NCBI GenBank assembly: GCA_021823555.1
Contig: JAKANW010000109.1
Coordinates: 1 to 7,903, forward strand
Direction: 5' to 3'
Length of the DNA: 7,903 nt
DNA from: Chloroflexota bacterium
GTDB lineage: Bacteria; Chloroflexota; Anaerolineae; Anaerolineales; Villigracilaceae
Shown here piece after piece: positions 1 to 6,363 of this stretch (the stretch's first letter is position 1; each line of letters begins with the position of its first letter). A program made the position numbers and the translations under genes. The notes under the pieces are model-generated. The model made no database searches and was not told the origin of the DNA. It was given only the letters and a program-made list of their open reading frames with translations.

Positions 1-2
1 CC

Positions 3-365
3 GATCTCGAAAACAAGCAGATGTTCTATGACATCATCAAGGAAGCTACAAATAAACCCATCCCGTCCATGCCCGGTTCGTCCCGTTTCAAGGGCGATAT
101 CTACAAGACCATCGAGAGCAAGTTTGCCAAAACCGAACTGCACACCTTCGAAAACCCAATCACTTTCCCCTCTATCCAACCGTTCATTGACTACGTGCGC
201 GCCTCCCTGTCCGAGGACCGCAAGTTGTGGACTTCGATGTTCAACAGCAAGGAAGAATACGAGGCCCTGATTGGCGAGATCGAAAAAGTCGCCGCCCGTT
301 GGTTTAAACGAGACGGCAAGCTGGTGATGACAAAAGTGGTCGGCGGAATCCTGGCAACCAAGTAA
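3..365 (+). CDS. C-terminal part of a probable class I SAM-dependent methyltransferase (5' end outside window)
   Basis: The frame is open from the left edge to TAA at 363-365, so about 120 C-terminal residues are visible and the true start lies upstream. The internal ATG at 21 has no convincing ribosome binding site and should not be taken as the start. The visible part lacks the SAM-binding glycine loop, which lies N-terminal in this fold. What remains fits the tail of Methyltransf_11/25-type enzymes: a P-G-S-S-R-F stretch, then an H-T-F-E-N-P-I-T-F-P segment leading into a helix (I-D-Y-V-R-A), and a last strand ending V-T-K-V-V-G-G-I-L-A-T-K, much like the V-T-K-x-S-G-x-F-x-A-x-K ending of many such enzymes. 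The methyl acceptor cannot be inferred. The deacetylase gene begins one base after the stop, so the two are probably co-transcribed and translationally coupled. The family call is moderately sure; the substrate is unknown. Confidence 0.65.
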   Translation, partial: DLENKQMFYDIIKEATNKPIPSMPGSSRFKGDIYKTIESKFAKTELHTFENPITFPSIQPFIDYVRASLSEDRKLWTSMFNSKEEYEALIGEIEKVAARWFKRDGKLVMTKVVGGILATK

Positions 366-366
366 C

Positions 367-1026
367 ATGAATTTCTACGGCAAACGCGTTCTCTTCCTCG
401 GTGCACACCCGGACGATATCGAATTGGGCTGCGGCGCGCTGCTGCATCATATCGCCAAAGAGACGGATGTGTTGTGTGTGACGCTTTCTGACAACCAGAA
501 AAACCCTGCCTTGAAAAACCTGGTGAATGAGCACTACCAGTCCATGGCAGTGCTGGGCGTACCAAAGGAAAAAGTCATCATCGAAGAGTTTATCACCCGC
601 AAATTCCCCGACCTGCGCCAGGAGATCCTGGAATACCTGCTGGAAATCCGGAGCGAGTTCAAGCCGGAGATCGTTTTCGTCCACACCAGGCAGGATATCC
701 ACCAGGATCACAACGTAGCCACCGAGGAGGCTCTGCGCGCCTATCGCGGCATCACCGTGCTGGGCTACGATGTGGTACGCTCGTCCTATGGTTTTTTTCC
801 ACACTTTCTGGTCGAAGTGACGGAAGAAGACGTCGAGAAGAAAATCGAGGCGTTATCCCAATACGAGACATATCACGAAAAATATTATTTTGAGTCGGAC
901 CTGCTGCGTGCGACCATGATCCGCCACGGCGCGCTAGCGGAGCGGCCCTTTGCAGAGGGGTTTGATATTTTGAGGATCGTGGGGAAATTTGGAAACCCGA
1001 CTGGCTTACCAGATACCGGGAAGTAA
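367..1026 (+). CDS. PIG-L/LmbE-family zinc-dependent deacetylase
   Basis: This 219-residue protein has the length and motifs of the LmbE/PIG-L family, whose known members (MshB, BshB, PIG-L) remove acetyl groups from N-acetylglucosamine-type sugars with a bound zinc ion. The hallmark G-A-H-P-D-D sits at residues 12-17, with H14 and D17 the expected zinc ligands and D16 the likely general base. The second motif, D-I-H-Q-D-H at 110-115, supplies the third ligand (H115 by family analogy). The C-terminal third shows the usual K-K-I-E-A-L helix and an A-E-G-F segment before the last strand. There is no signal peptide, so it should act in the cytoplasm. The ATG lies one base after the upstream methyltransferase stop, which suggests coupled translation; no strong Shine-Dalgarno is visible. 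The 3' end overlaps the convergent membrane methyltransferase gene by 21 bases. The substrate could be a glycan, glycolipid or thiol precursor and cannot be decided here. Confidence 0.9.
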   Translation: MNFYGKRVLFLGAHPDDIELGCGALLHHIAKETDVLCVTLSDNQKNPALKNLVNEHYQSMAVLGVPKEKVIIEEFITRKFPDLRQEILEYLLEIRSEFKPEIVFVHTRQDIHQDHNVATEEALRAYRGITVLGYDVVRSSYGFFPHFLVEVTEEDVEKKIEALSQYETYHEKYYFESDLLRATMIRHGALAERPFAEGFDILRIVGKFGNPTGLPDTGK

Positions 1027-1683
1027 TCTGTAGCGAGTCCTGCTGGCATATTCGACATAGCCAGGAAGTTCAGCTCGCAGGGTTTTATCTTCCAATGCGG
1101 TGCGGGTAATAACAACTGCCACATACAACGCGTAAGGGATCATCGTCCATGTTGACCGGAGCAACCAAACGCCGCCCAAAGCAGATACCATCATGCCCAC
1201 GTAACCGGGATGGCGAACGAAGCGGTACGGACCACCGGTCACTGCCACGTGACCGCGTTCCGCCTGGATGCGCACTACGGATGAAAAGAACTGATTGGTA
1301 TACATCGCCCAGACCACGACAGCATAACCCAACATAAAAAGCACGCCGCCAATCATTTGGAAAGCCAAGTTGAAGTCGGGCGACCAGCCGAAGCGTTGAT
1401 CCAGGCCGGCAACGATCAACAACCCCAGCGATGGAATGCTCATGATGCGGGTCAACCAGATATCCCAGGTCTTGCCGCCGGCGGCTCCCTTGCTGCGTTC
1501 CTCAATGACTTCTTTACGGTGAGGCAACATGACCAAAGAAGCAAAAAGGATTCCCAGGAAATATAGGCCGATGTACCACCAGGCTGCAGGCCAGCTTATA
1601 CTGCCCGCGCTGAGGAACAAAAGCACAGCCTGGATAGCTATCAGAAAGAGAAGTTGGAGGACGCGACGCAGGATGGGGTTCAC
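1006..1683 (-). CDS. Isoprenylcysteine carboxyl methyltransferase (ICMT/PEMT)-like integral membrane protein
   Basis: This 225-residue protein starts with GTG. It has hydrophobic segments at about residues 8-26, 33-53, 82-94, 107-128 and 162-192. The diagnostic block is C-terminal: G-G-P-Y-R-F-V-R-H-P-G-Y at 150-161, where Arg and His help bind S-adenosylmethionine, followed by E-D near 198 and E-L-P-G-Y-x-x-Y at 205-212, ending in T-R-Y-R-L-L-P. This matches bacterial membrane methyltransferases of the ICMT/PEMT/NnrU-like superfamily. Bacteria lack the CaaX proteins that ICMT modifies in eukaryotes, so the acceptor is unknown; a lipid or small hydrophobic molecule is possible. Its start lies three bases after the stop of the 75-residue gene upstream and has no clear Shine-Dalgarno of its own, so translational coupling is likely. 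The gene end overlaps the convergent deacetylase gene. Confidence 0.85.
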   Translation of the reverse strand: MNPILRRVLQLLFLIAIQAVLLFLSAGSISWPAAWWYIGLYFLGILFASLVMLPHRKEVIEERSKGAAGGKTWDIWLTRIMSIPSLGLLIVAGLDQRFGWSPDFNLAFQMIGGVLFMLGYAVVVWAMYTNQFFSSVVRIQAERGHVAVTGGPYRFVRHPGYVGMMVSALGGVWLLRSTWTMIPYALYVAVVITRTALEDKTLRAELPGYVEYASRTRYRLLPGIW

Positions 1684-1686
1684 AGC

Positions 1687-1914
1687 TTAATGCCAGCCGC
1701 CAGTCCTCATACGATTCCTGATTTCATCCTGCAGGGCGGAGAGCATCTCCATATAGGACTCCCGGCGGGCAGCGCCCGACTTTGCGGCTTGGTCCTCGAG
1801 GCGCGCCAGCAAGTAGACCATCCATGAAAGCCACGTGCGCGGATTGTTTTGTCCTTCTGCGAGCACCTTTGCAGTTTCATTTAGGACATCACGAAGTTCA
1901 TCCTCTTTACTCAT
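1687..1914 (-). CDS. Hypothetical small helical protein (75 aa)
   Basis: I do not recognise this protein. It is predicted to be almost entirely helical and rich in charged residues, with a Trp/Tyr-containing central helix (W-L-S-W-M-V-Y-L-L-A-R-L) and an acidic-basic C-terminal helix ending G-G-W-H. It has no signal peptide and no clear membrane span. The start is chosen at the ATG at 1912-1914 because AGGAG (minus strand, 1923-1927) lies eight bases upstream; a GTG at 1921-1923 would be only about one base from that site. The gene is followed after three bases by the ICMT-like gene on the same strand, and the two very likely share a transcript. It may be an accessory or regulator of that membrane enzyme, but nothing in the sequence shows this. 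The good ribosome binding site and tight operon spacing argue that it is real. Confidence 0.7.
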   Translation of the reverse strand: MSKEDELRDVLNETAKVLAEGQNNPRTWLSWMVYLLARLEDQAAKSGAARRESYMEMLSALQDEIRNRMRTGGWH

Positions 1915-1954
1915 CTGCCACACTCCTGAATTTGTGGAGTTTCAGTACACCCAT

Positions 1955-1960
1955 ATTGTA
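1955..1960 (-). promoter_or_regulatory. Possible -10 element for the 75-aa/ICMT-like unit
   Basis: On the minus strand TACAAT lies about 40 bases upstream of the ATG at 1914, a sensible distance for a -10 box with a short leader. The -35 region at the right spacing is poor, so this is a weak call. The leader downstream can fold ACTCC (minus) against the GGAGT that contains the ribosome binding site, a five-pair stem that is probably incidental. Confidence 0.3.
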
Positions 1961-2084
1961 GCACTTCAATTATCTTCGAGGATGTTACGGCTTTTCGAGA
2001 CTTGCACAACCATGCCTGCATCCGCCACGGCGCGCCTGGAATATTTCAAGCCGGCGATTTCATGTCTTAAACGGAAAGCAGCAA

Positions 2085-2112
2085 TTGACTTCCCAAGCCT
2101 GTTCCATATAAT
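2085..2112 (+). promoter_or_regulatory. Sigma-70-type promoter of the importer operon (P1)
   Basis: TTGACT at 2085-2090 and a perfect TATAAT at 2107-2112 are separated by 16 bases. The implied transcription start near 2119-2120 gives a leader of about 115 bases before the binding-protein ATG. It is in the right place and orientation for the four-gene operon. No operator with clear dyad symmetry was found over it. Confidence 0.7.
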
Positions 2113-2141
2113 TGACCTATCGAATAACACGAAGTTACACT
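2112..2141 (+). promoter_or_regulatory. Second, overlapping promoter candidate (P2)
   Basis: TTGACC at 2112-2117 shares its first base with the -10 box of P1 and is followed 18 bases later by TACACT at 2136-2141. The -35 match is good and the -10 match moderate. If both are used, polymerase could not occupy them at the same time. Confidence 0.35.
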
Positions 2142-2234
2142 TTTGGCTGTCCTGGAGAGGAGGTGCTCCGCAAACGTTATTCTTTTGGATTCCATTTTAT
2201 TCGTTTGACCAATTTCGCCAAAGGAGAGAGACAA

Positions 2235-3458
2235 ATGAAATTCAAATGGTTTGCGTTTTTAAGTGTGCTGGCAGCGGCCAGCCTGGTGCTGACTGCTTGT
2301 GGCGGCGGGGCAACAACACAAGCACCGGCCGCGACACCAGCCTCGGCGGCTACTCAGGCCCCTGCCGCGACACAGGCGCCCGCCGCTTCGCAAGGAGAAG
2401 GCGAAGTGGATATCGTCGCCTGGCCAGGATATATCGAACGCGGTGCAAACGATCCGAACTATGACTGGGTGACCAGCTTCGAGAAGCAGACCGGCTGCAA
2501 AGTCAACGTGAAAGATGCGGCCACGTCCGATGAAATGGTGCAGCTCATCAACAGCGGCGGCTTCGATCTCGTGACGGCTTCCGGCGACGCCAGCCTGCGC
2601 CTCATCTACGGCAAGTCGGTGCAGGAAATTGATATCAGCAAGATTCCGTCCTACCAGAATGTAGATCCGCGCTTGCAGAACGCGCCGTGGCATACGGTCA
2701 GTGGCAAGCATTACGGCGTGTCGTACCAGTGGGGTCCGAACGTGTTGATGTACAACACCACAGTTTTCCCGACCACACCCACTTCATGGGACGTTGTCTT
2801 CAAAGAGATGAACCTCCCGGACAGCAAGTCGAACAAGGGGCGCGTTCAGGCGTACTCCGGCCCGATCTATATCGCCGACGCTGCGTTATATCTGAAGTAT
2901 CACAATCCAGAACTCGGCATCACCGATCCTTATGAACTGACCCAGGCGCAATTCGATGCGGCTGTGACACTCTTGAAACAACAACGCCAGATCGTTTCCA
3001 AGTACTGGGGCGACTATAGCGTCCAAGTCCAGGACTTTACAAATGGCGGTTTTGTGGCCTCACCATCCTGGCCCTATCAGGTCAATCTCCTGGTGGGAAA
3101 TAAACAGCCCATTGCCAGCACGATCCCTGTGGAAGGCGCGACCGGCTGGGCCGATACGACCATGATGGCTGCCAAGGCTCCACATCCTGTCTGCGCGTAC
3201 CTGTGGCTCGAACATTCGATTGATCCGAAAGTCCAGGGCGATGTCGCCTCCTGGTTCGGTTCCAATCCAGCCGTTCCCGCGGGCTGCACGGCCAGCACAT
3301 TGCTGGGGCCGAATGGCTGCAAGACCAACGGCTATAACGACTTCGACAAAATCTTCTTCTGGAAGACCCCGATCGCCGATTGCGGCAACGGCCAGAGCAA
3401 TTGCGTGACCTACGACAAGTGGGTCGAGCAGTTCACGGCCATCATCGGTGGCCAATAG
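2235..3458 (+). CDS. ydcS: YdcS-like polyamine-type ABC transporter substrate-binding lipoprotein
   Basis: This 407-residue extracytoplasmic protein should capture the substrate for the importer encoded downstream. The start is the ATG at 2235, with AAAGGAG at 2220-2226 eight bases upstream; the frame stays open further back, but that part is the untranslated leader. Residues 1-21 are a lipoprotein signal peptide (lipobox L-T-A-C, lipidated Cys22). Residues 26-55 are a low-complexity Ala/Thr/Pro/Gln spacer. The binding domain starts near residue 57. Blocks such as [37 protein letters not shown] and H-P-V-C-A-Y match E. coli YdcS closely as I recall it, including several cysteines. YdcS belongs to the PotD-like class, is linked to putrescine uptake, and has also been reported to have polyhydroxybutyrate synthase activity. 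A Cys pair near the C-terminus ([10 protein letters not shown]) appears extra. A polyamine ligand is likely but inferred. Confidence 0.92.
   Translation: MKFKWFAFLSVLAAASLVLTACGGGATTQAPAATPASAATQAPAATQAPAASQGEGEVDIVAWPGYIERGANDPNYDWVTSFEKQTGCKVNVKDAATSDEMVQLINSGGFDLVTASGDASLRLIYGKSVQEIDISKIPSYQNVDPRLQNAPWHTVSGKHYGVSYQWGPNVLMYNTTVFPTTPTSWDVVFKEMNLPDSKSNKGRVQAYSGPIYIADAALYLKYHNPELGITDPYELTQAQFDAAVTLLKQQRQIVSKYWGDYSVQVQDFTNGGFVASPSWPYQVNLLVGNKQPIASTIPVEGATGWADTTMMAAKAPHPVCAYLWLEHSIDPKVQGDVASWFGSNPAVPAGCTASTLLGPNGCKTNGYNDFDKIFFWKTPIADCGNGQSNCVTYDKWVEQFTAIIGGQ
2316..2387 (+). repeat. Four 18-base coding repeats in the lipoprotein spacer
   Basis: Residues 28-51 of the binding protein consist of four six-residue units: [24 protein letters not shown]. 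At the DNA level the units differ at many third positions, so the repetition is stronger in the protein than in the DNA. The stretch forms a flexible tether between the lipid anchor and the binding domain. Confidence 0.8.
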
Positions 3459-3476
3459 GCTTTTGTGCATTGATTT

Positions 3477-3504
3477 CAGCCGCGCCGAAAGTTCGGCGCG
3501 GCTG
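3477..3504 (+). promoter_or_regulatory. Intercistronic GC-rich hairpin between ydcS and ydcT
   Basis: A perfect 13-base inverted repeat (arms 3477-3489 and 3492-3504, two bases between) begins 18 bases after the ydcS stop and ends 21 bases before the ydcT start. In RNA, about 11 pairs would close with a loop of roughly six bases. No T-run follows, so it does not look like an efficient intrinsic terminator. By analogy with other binding-protein-first ABC operons, it may protect the 3' end of the upstream message and allow more binding protein than ATPase to be made. Confidence 0.7.
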
Positions 3505-3525
3505 GAACTCAAGCGAGGGCACTTG

Positions 3526-4551
3526 ATGAGCGATTCCGCGGTTCTATTCAAGAACGTTAGCCGCTACTTCGGGGAAGTCAAGGCGGTGGACGATGTGACG
3601 CTGGATATACAGGATGGGGAATTTTTCTCGATGCTGGGACCTTCCGGTTCAGGCAAGACCACCTGCCTGCGAATGATCGCCGGATTTGACCGTCCCACCT
3701 CGGGTCAGATCTATCTTTATGGGCAGGACGTTTCCAACCTACCTCCGTATGAACGCCCGGTCAATACGGTCTTTCAGGATTATGCCTTGTTCCCCCATAT
3801 GACGGTCGGCGAGAACATCGCCTATGGCCCAATGCTCAAAGGAGTTCCGAAGGCAGACCGGGAAAAACGCGTGGAGGAAATGCTCGACCTGGTGCGCCTG
3901 CCGGGTTTCTTCGGGCGCAAGCCGTCGCAGCTTTCCGGCGGACAACGTCAACGCGTCGCCCTGGCCCGGGCACTGATCAACCATCCCAAAGTTCTCCTGC
4001 TCGACGAACCGCTCGGCGCGCTGGACCTCAAGCTGCGCCAGCAGATGCAAGTGGAACTGAAAGCGATCCAGAAACGCGTGGGCATCACCTTTATTTTTGT
4101 GACCCACGACCAGGAAGAGGCGCTGACGATGAGTGATCGCATCGCAGTCTTCAACGAAGGCAGGATTGAGCAGGTTGGTTCGCCCGCCGAAGTTTACGAA
4201 CATCCGCAGACGCCTTTCGTGGCCGGTTTCGTGGGCGTCTCGAATATCGTCTCCGGCGAGGTAGCGAAACGGATCACAGGCTCAGATCATAAATTTTCCA
4301 TTCGTCCCGAAAAAATTCATCTTGCCGCGGCGGATGAAAAGGTCTCCGACGAAATGTATTCCGTTGACGGCAGGATCAGGGATGTGGTCTATCTTGGCCT
4401 TTACACGCGTTATCTGGTCGAGTTGGAAGGCGGCGGCGACCTGGTGGTGGTAGAGCAAAACCTGAAGACCACCTCCATGGATGTGATGAAAGCCAAAAAC
4501 CAACAGGTCAGATTGCTGTGGAAGAAAGAACACATCCGGCGCCTGGGATGA
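3526..4551 (+). CDS. ydcT: YdcT-like ABC transporter ATP-binding protein (PotA class)
   Basis: This 341-residue cytoplasmic ATPase powers the importer as a dimer docked on the two permeases. All nucleotide-binding motifs are intact: Walker A G-P-S-G-S-G-K-T at 38-45, Q-loop Gln84, signature L-S-G-G-Q at 136-140, Walker B L-L-L-D-E at 157-161, D-loop G-A-L-D at 164-167 and switch His194. Residues from about 245 onward form a C-terminal TOBE-type regulatory domain, with S-I-R-P-E-K marking its start, as in PotA and MalK relatives. The start is the ATG at 3526, with GAGGG at 3515-3519 six bases upstream; an in-frame ATG at 3448 would overlap ydcS and translate the hairpin, so it is unlikely. The N-terminal half resembles recalled E. 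coli YdcT very closely, for example in [10 protein letters not shown] and [11 protein letters not shown]. The next gene starts four bases after the stop. Confidence 0.93.
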   Translation: MSDSAVLFKNVSRYFGEVKAVDDVTLDIQDGEFFSMLGPSGSGKTTCLRMIAGFDRPTSGQIYLYGQDVSNLPPYERPVNTVFQDYALFPHMTVGENIAYGPMLKGVPKADREKRVEEMLDLVRLPGFFGRKPSQLSGGQRQRVALARALINHPKVLLLDEPLGALDLKLRQQMQVELKAIQKRVGITFIFVTHDQEEALTMSDRIAVFNEGRIEQVGSPAEVYEHPQTPFVAGFVGVSNIVSGEVAKRITGSDHKFSIRPEKIHLAAADEKVSDEMYSVDGRIRDVVYLGLYTRYLVELEGGGDLVVVEQNLKTTSMDVMKAKNQQVRLLWKKEHIRRLG

Positions 4552-4555
4552 CAAA

Positions 4556-5461
4556 ATGTTGAACCGTATCTCAACCTATCTTTATCTGCGGCCCCGGCTG
4601 GTCCTGGCTCTGCTCTTATTGCCGCCCTTGATCTGGTTCGTGGTGGTTTATCTTGGCGCGCTGTTCGCCATGCTGATCAACAGTTTCTTTTATCTGGATG
4701 GCTTCACGGGAAAGGTCGTTCACCAGTTTACACTTCAGACCTATGCCAAGTTATTCGAGCCAGGCAATCTCTTTATTATTGGCCGTACGACCATCATGGC
4801 GGCACTGGTGACGCTGGCCTGCGTCATCATCGCATTTCCACTCTCGTATTACATGGCGCGCTTCGCATCGTCGCGCATGAAGACGATCCTCTATCTTGCC
4901 GTGACCCTGCCGCTGTGGTCGAGCTACGTGGTACGCGTCTATTCGTGGCAGCTTCTTCTCGCCAAGGAAGGGATCATTTCCTGGTTCGCACAGTTACTTC
5001 ACGTGGATGCCATCCTAAACCTGTACCTGGCTTTACCGGTTGTGGGCGGGCCTTCGTTGGCGGTCTCTTCAACCGGCGTTTTCCTGGTTTTCGTTTACAT
5101 CTGGCTGCCATATATGATCCTGCCCATCCAGACTGCGCTGGAACGCGTGCCGAAATCCCTGGTGGAAGCCTCCGGCGATCTTGGCGCCAATCCCGCACAG
5201 ACCTTTCGCAATGTGATCCTGCCCCTGGCATTCCCCGGCGTTGTTGCCGGTTCGATCTTTACCTTCTCGTTGACGCTGGGCGATTTCATTGTACCGTCGT
5301 TATTTGGGAATTCCAGTTACTTCATCGGCAAGGCCGTGCTGACGTATCAAGGCACGTCGGGCAATATCCCGTTGGCAGCCGCCTTCACCATGGGGCCGAT
5401 TGTGATCATGATCGTTTATCTCTTGATCGCCCGCAAGTTAGGAGCCTTTGATGCGCTCTAA
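4556..5461 (+). CDS. ydcU: YdcU-like ABC transporter permease (PotB class)
   Basis: This 301-residue inner-membrane protein is one half of the translocation channel. Hydrophobic segments at about 15-41, 74-99, 110-130, 170-190, 226-248 and 275-297 give the usual six spans of a BPD_transp_1 permease. The cytoplasmic EAA loop that contacts the ATPase is clear at residues 204-228, with E-A-S-G-D-L-G-A leading to L-P-L-A-F-P-G. The ATG lies four bases after the ydcT stop, with only a weak Shine-Dalgarno (GGGA about eight bases upstream), so coupled translation is likely. The last 11 bases overlap ydcV. The position as first permease after the ATPase fits the order of the E. coli ydcSTUV operon; sequence alone would also allow a general spermidine/putrescine permease PotB call. 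Confidence 0.9.
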   Translation: MLNRISTYLYLRPRLVLALLLLPPLIWFVVVYLGALFAMLINSFFYLDGFTGKVVHQFTLQTYAKLFEPGNLFIIGRTTIMAALVTLACVIIAFPLSYYMARFASSRMKTILYLAVTLPLWSSYVVRVYSWQLLLAKEGIISWFAQLLHVDAILNLYLALPVVGGPSLAVSSTGVFLVFVYIWLPYMILPIQTALERVPKSLVEASGDLGANPAQTFRNVILPLAFPGVVAGSIFTFSLTLGDFIVPSLFGNSSYFIGKAVLTYQGTSGNIPLAAAFTMGPIVIMIVYLLIARKLGAFDAL

Positions 5462-6278
5462 AAAGAACACCGAATCCTCCGGCGAGCGTGCCGCCTGGTG
5501 GCTGAAGTTCAGCGCCGCGGCCGCACTCTTATTCCTCCACTTCCCTCTGTTGCTCATCTTTCTCTACGCATTCACCACAGACTCAACAGCCTATACGTTT
5601 CCTCCGCCCGGCCTGACGTTGAAGTGGATCCCACAGGCGCTGGCCAATCCCGACCTGCAAGCCTCCCTGCTCCTGACCTTGAAAGTGGCTTCGCTGGCAA
5701 CCTTGATGGCTTTGATCCTCGGCACACTGGCCGCCTCGGCCGTCTATCGCCACAACTTTTTCGGCAAGGAAACCATTTCATTCTTTCTCATTCTCCCATT
5801 GGCTTTGCCCGGCATCGTGACCGGCATTGCCATGCGCTCGGCCATCAGCCTGATGCAAATCCCATTCTCCTTCTGGACCATCGTGATCGGTCACGCCACT
5901 TTTTGCGTGGTGACCGTCTATAACAACGTGCTGGCGCGTTTCCGGCGCACCAGCGGCTCGATGGTGGAAGCTTCCATGGATTTGGGCGCCGACTCCTTCC
6001 AGACCTTCTGGCATATTGTCCTGCCCAATATTGCCACCGCCCTGCTGGCGGGTGCGATCCTGGCATTCTCGCTTTCCTTCGACGAAGTGATCGTCACCAC
6101 CTTCACCGCAGGCCAGCAGCAGACTCTCCCCATTTGGCTCTTCAGCCAGATGCTCAAGCCGCGCAACCGGCCCATCACAAATGTGGCCGCCATGCTGGTG
6201 GTTCTGATTACCGCCCTGCCAATCATCCTCGCGCAGCGCATCACGGCGGGCAGTTCAGATACGGAGGGATCGAAGTAA
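5451..6278 (+). CDS. ydcV: YdcV-like ABC transporter permease (PotC class)
   Basis: This 275-residue protein is the second channel subunit. It has a short charged N-terminus, then spans at about 19-41, 73-98, 109-133, 141-161, 195-212 and 236-258. The EAA loop runs from E173 (E-A-S-M-D-L-G-A) to L-P-N near 193. Signature blocks F-P-P-P-G-L-T-L-K-W, L-P-L-A-L-P-G-I-V-T-G, G-H-A-T-F-C-V-V, A-R-F-R-R-T-S and D-E-V-I-V-T-T-F-T-A-G match recalled E. coli YdcV closely. The ATG at 5451 is preferred over the TTG at 5448 because AGGAG at 5440-5444 is six bases upstream. The start overlaps the end of ydcU by 11 bases, the tight coupling expected for paired permease subunits. An intrinsic terminator follows 16 bases after the stop, so this is the last gene of the operon. 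No aldehyde dehydrogenase gene (ydcW/patD in E. coli) follows. Confidence 0.92.
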   Translation: MRSKKNTESSGERAAWWLKFSAAAALLFLHFPLLLIFLYAFTTDSTAYTFPPPGLTLKWIPQALANPDLQASLLLTLKVASLATLMALILGTLAASAVYRHNFFGKETISFFLILPLALPGIVTGIAMRSAISLMQIPFSFWTIVIGHATFCVVTVYNNVLARFRRTSGSMVEASMDLGADSFQTFWHIVLPNIATALLAGAILAFSLSFDEVIVTTFTAGQQQTLPIWLFSQMLKPRNRPITNVAAMLVVLITALPIILAQRITAGSSDTEGSK

Positions 6279-6293
6279 GAACAAGCTGTAACG

Positions 6294-6328
6294 AACAATC
6301 GGCCAGTACGAAACTGGCCGATTGTTTT
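6294..6328 (+). terminator. Intrinsic terminator of the importer operon
   Basis: Arms 6294-6307 and 6313-6326 form a perfect 14-bp stem with a five-base loop, and TTTT at 6325-6328 closes it. It begins 16 bases after the ydcV stop. Read from the minus strand the stem is followed only by a broken T-run, so it may also slow transcripts arriving from the convergent peptidase gene, less efficiently. Confidence 0.9.
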
Positions 6329-6363
6329 AAGTATTCAATTGATTAACCTGGCAATAATAAACA

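Larger units (their letters stand above)
1915..2234. other. Intergenic region between divergent transcription units
   Basis: These 320 bases separate the minus-strand 75-aa/ICMT-like unit from the plus-strand importer operon. The left 50 bases should hold the promoter of the minus-strand unit. The right 150 bases hold two overlapping plus-strand promoter candidates and an untranslated leader with a G-rich GGAGAGGAGG stretch at 2154-2163 that is not followed by a usable start codon. Between about 1965 and 2084 I see no gene, RNA or clear operator. Confidence 0.6.

Noticed and set aside
304..804. 166-residue minus-strand open frame across the methyltransferase end and the deacetylase gene.
   Set aside because: It is antisense to a deacetylase with clear motifs, its own translation resembles no family, and long antisense frames are common in GC-rich coding DNA.
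2154..2171. GGAGAGGAGG in the importer leader as the ribosome binding site of a leader peptide, with a GGAG-GTG-CTCC mini-hairpin.
   Set aside because: No ATG, GTG or TTG lies five to ten bases downstream, and the four-pair stem is too short to mean much.
2112..2234. Possible 41-residue N-terminal extension of the binding protein.
   Set aside because: It would put non-hydrophobic sequence before a perfect lipoprotein signal peptide, start at the promoter -10 box, and ignore the strong ribosome binding site before the ATG at 2235.
3448..3525. Possible earlier start of the ATPase inside the end of ydcS.
   Set aside because: It would translate the inverted repeat and add residues absent from ATPases of this family, while the ATG at 3526 has a proper ribosome binding site and family-like N-terminus.
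3060..3551. 163-residue minus-strand open frame over the end of ydcS and the start of ydcT.
   Set aside because: It covers two well-supported genes and the intercistronic hairpin and has no recognisable domain; a by-product of codon bias.
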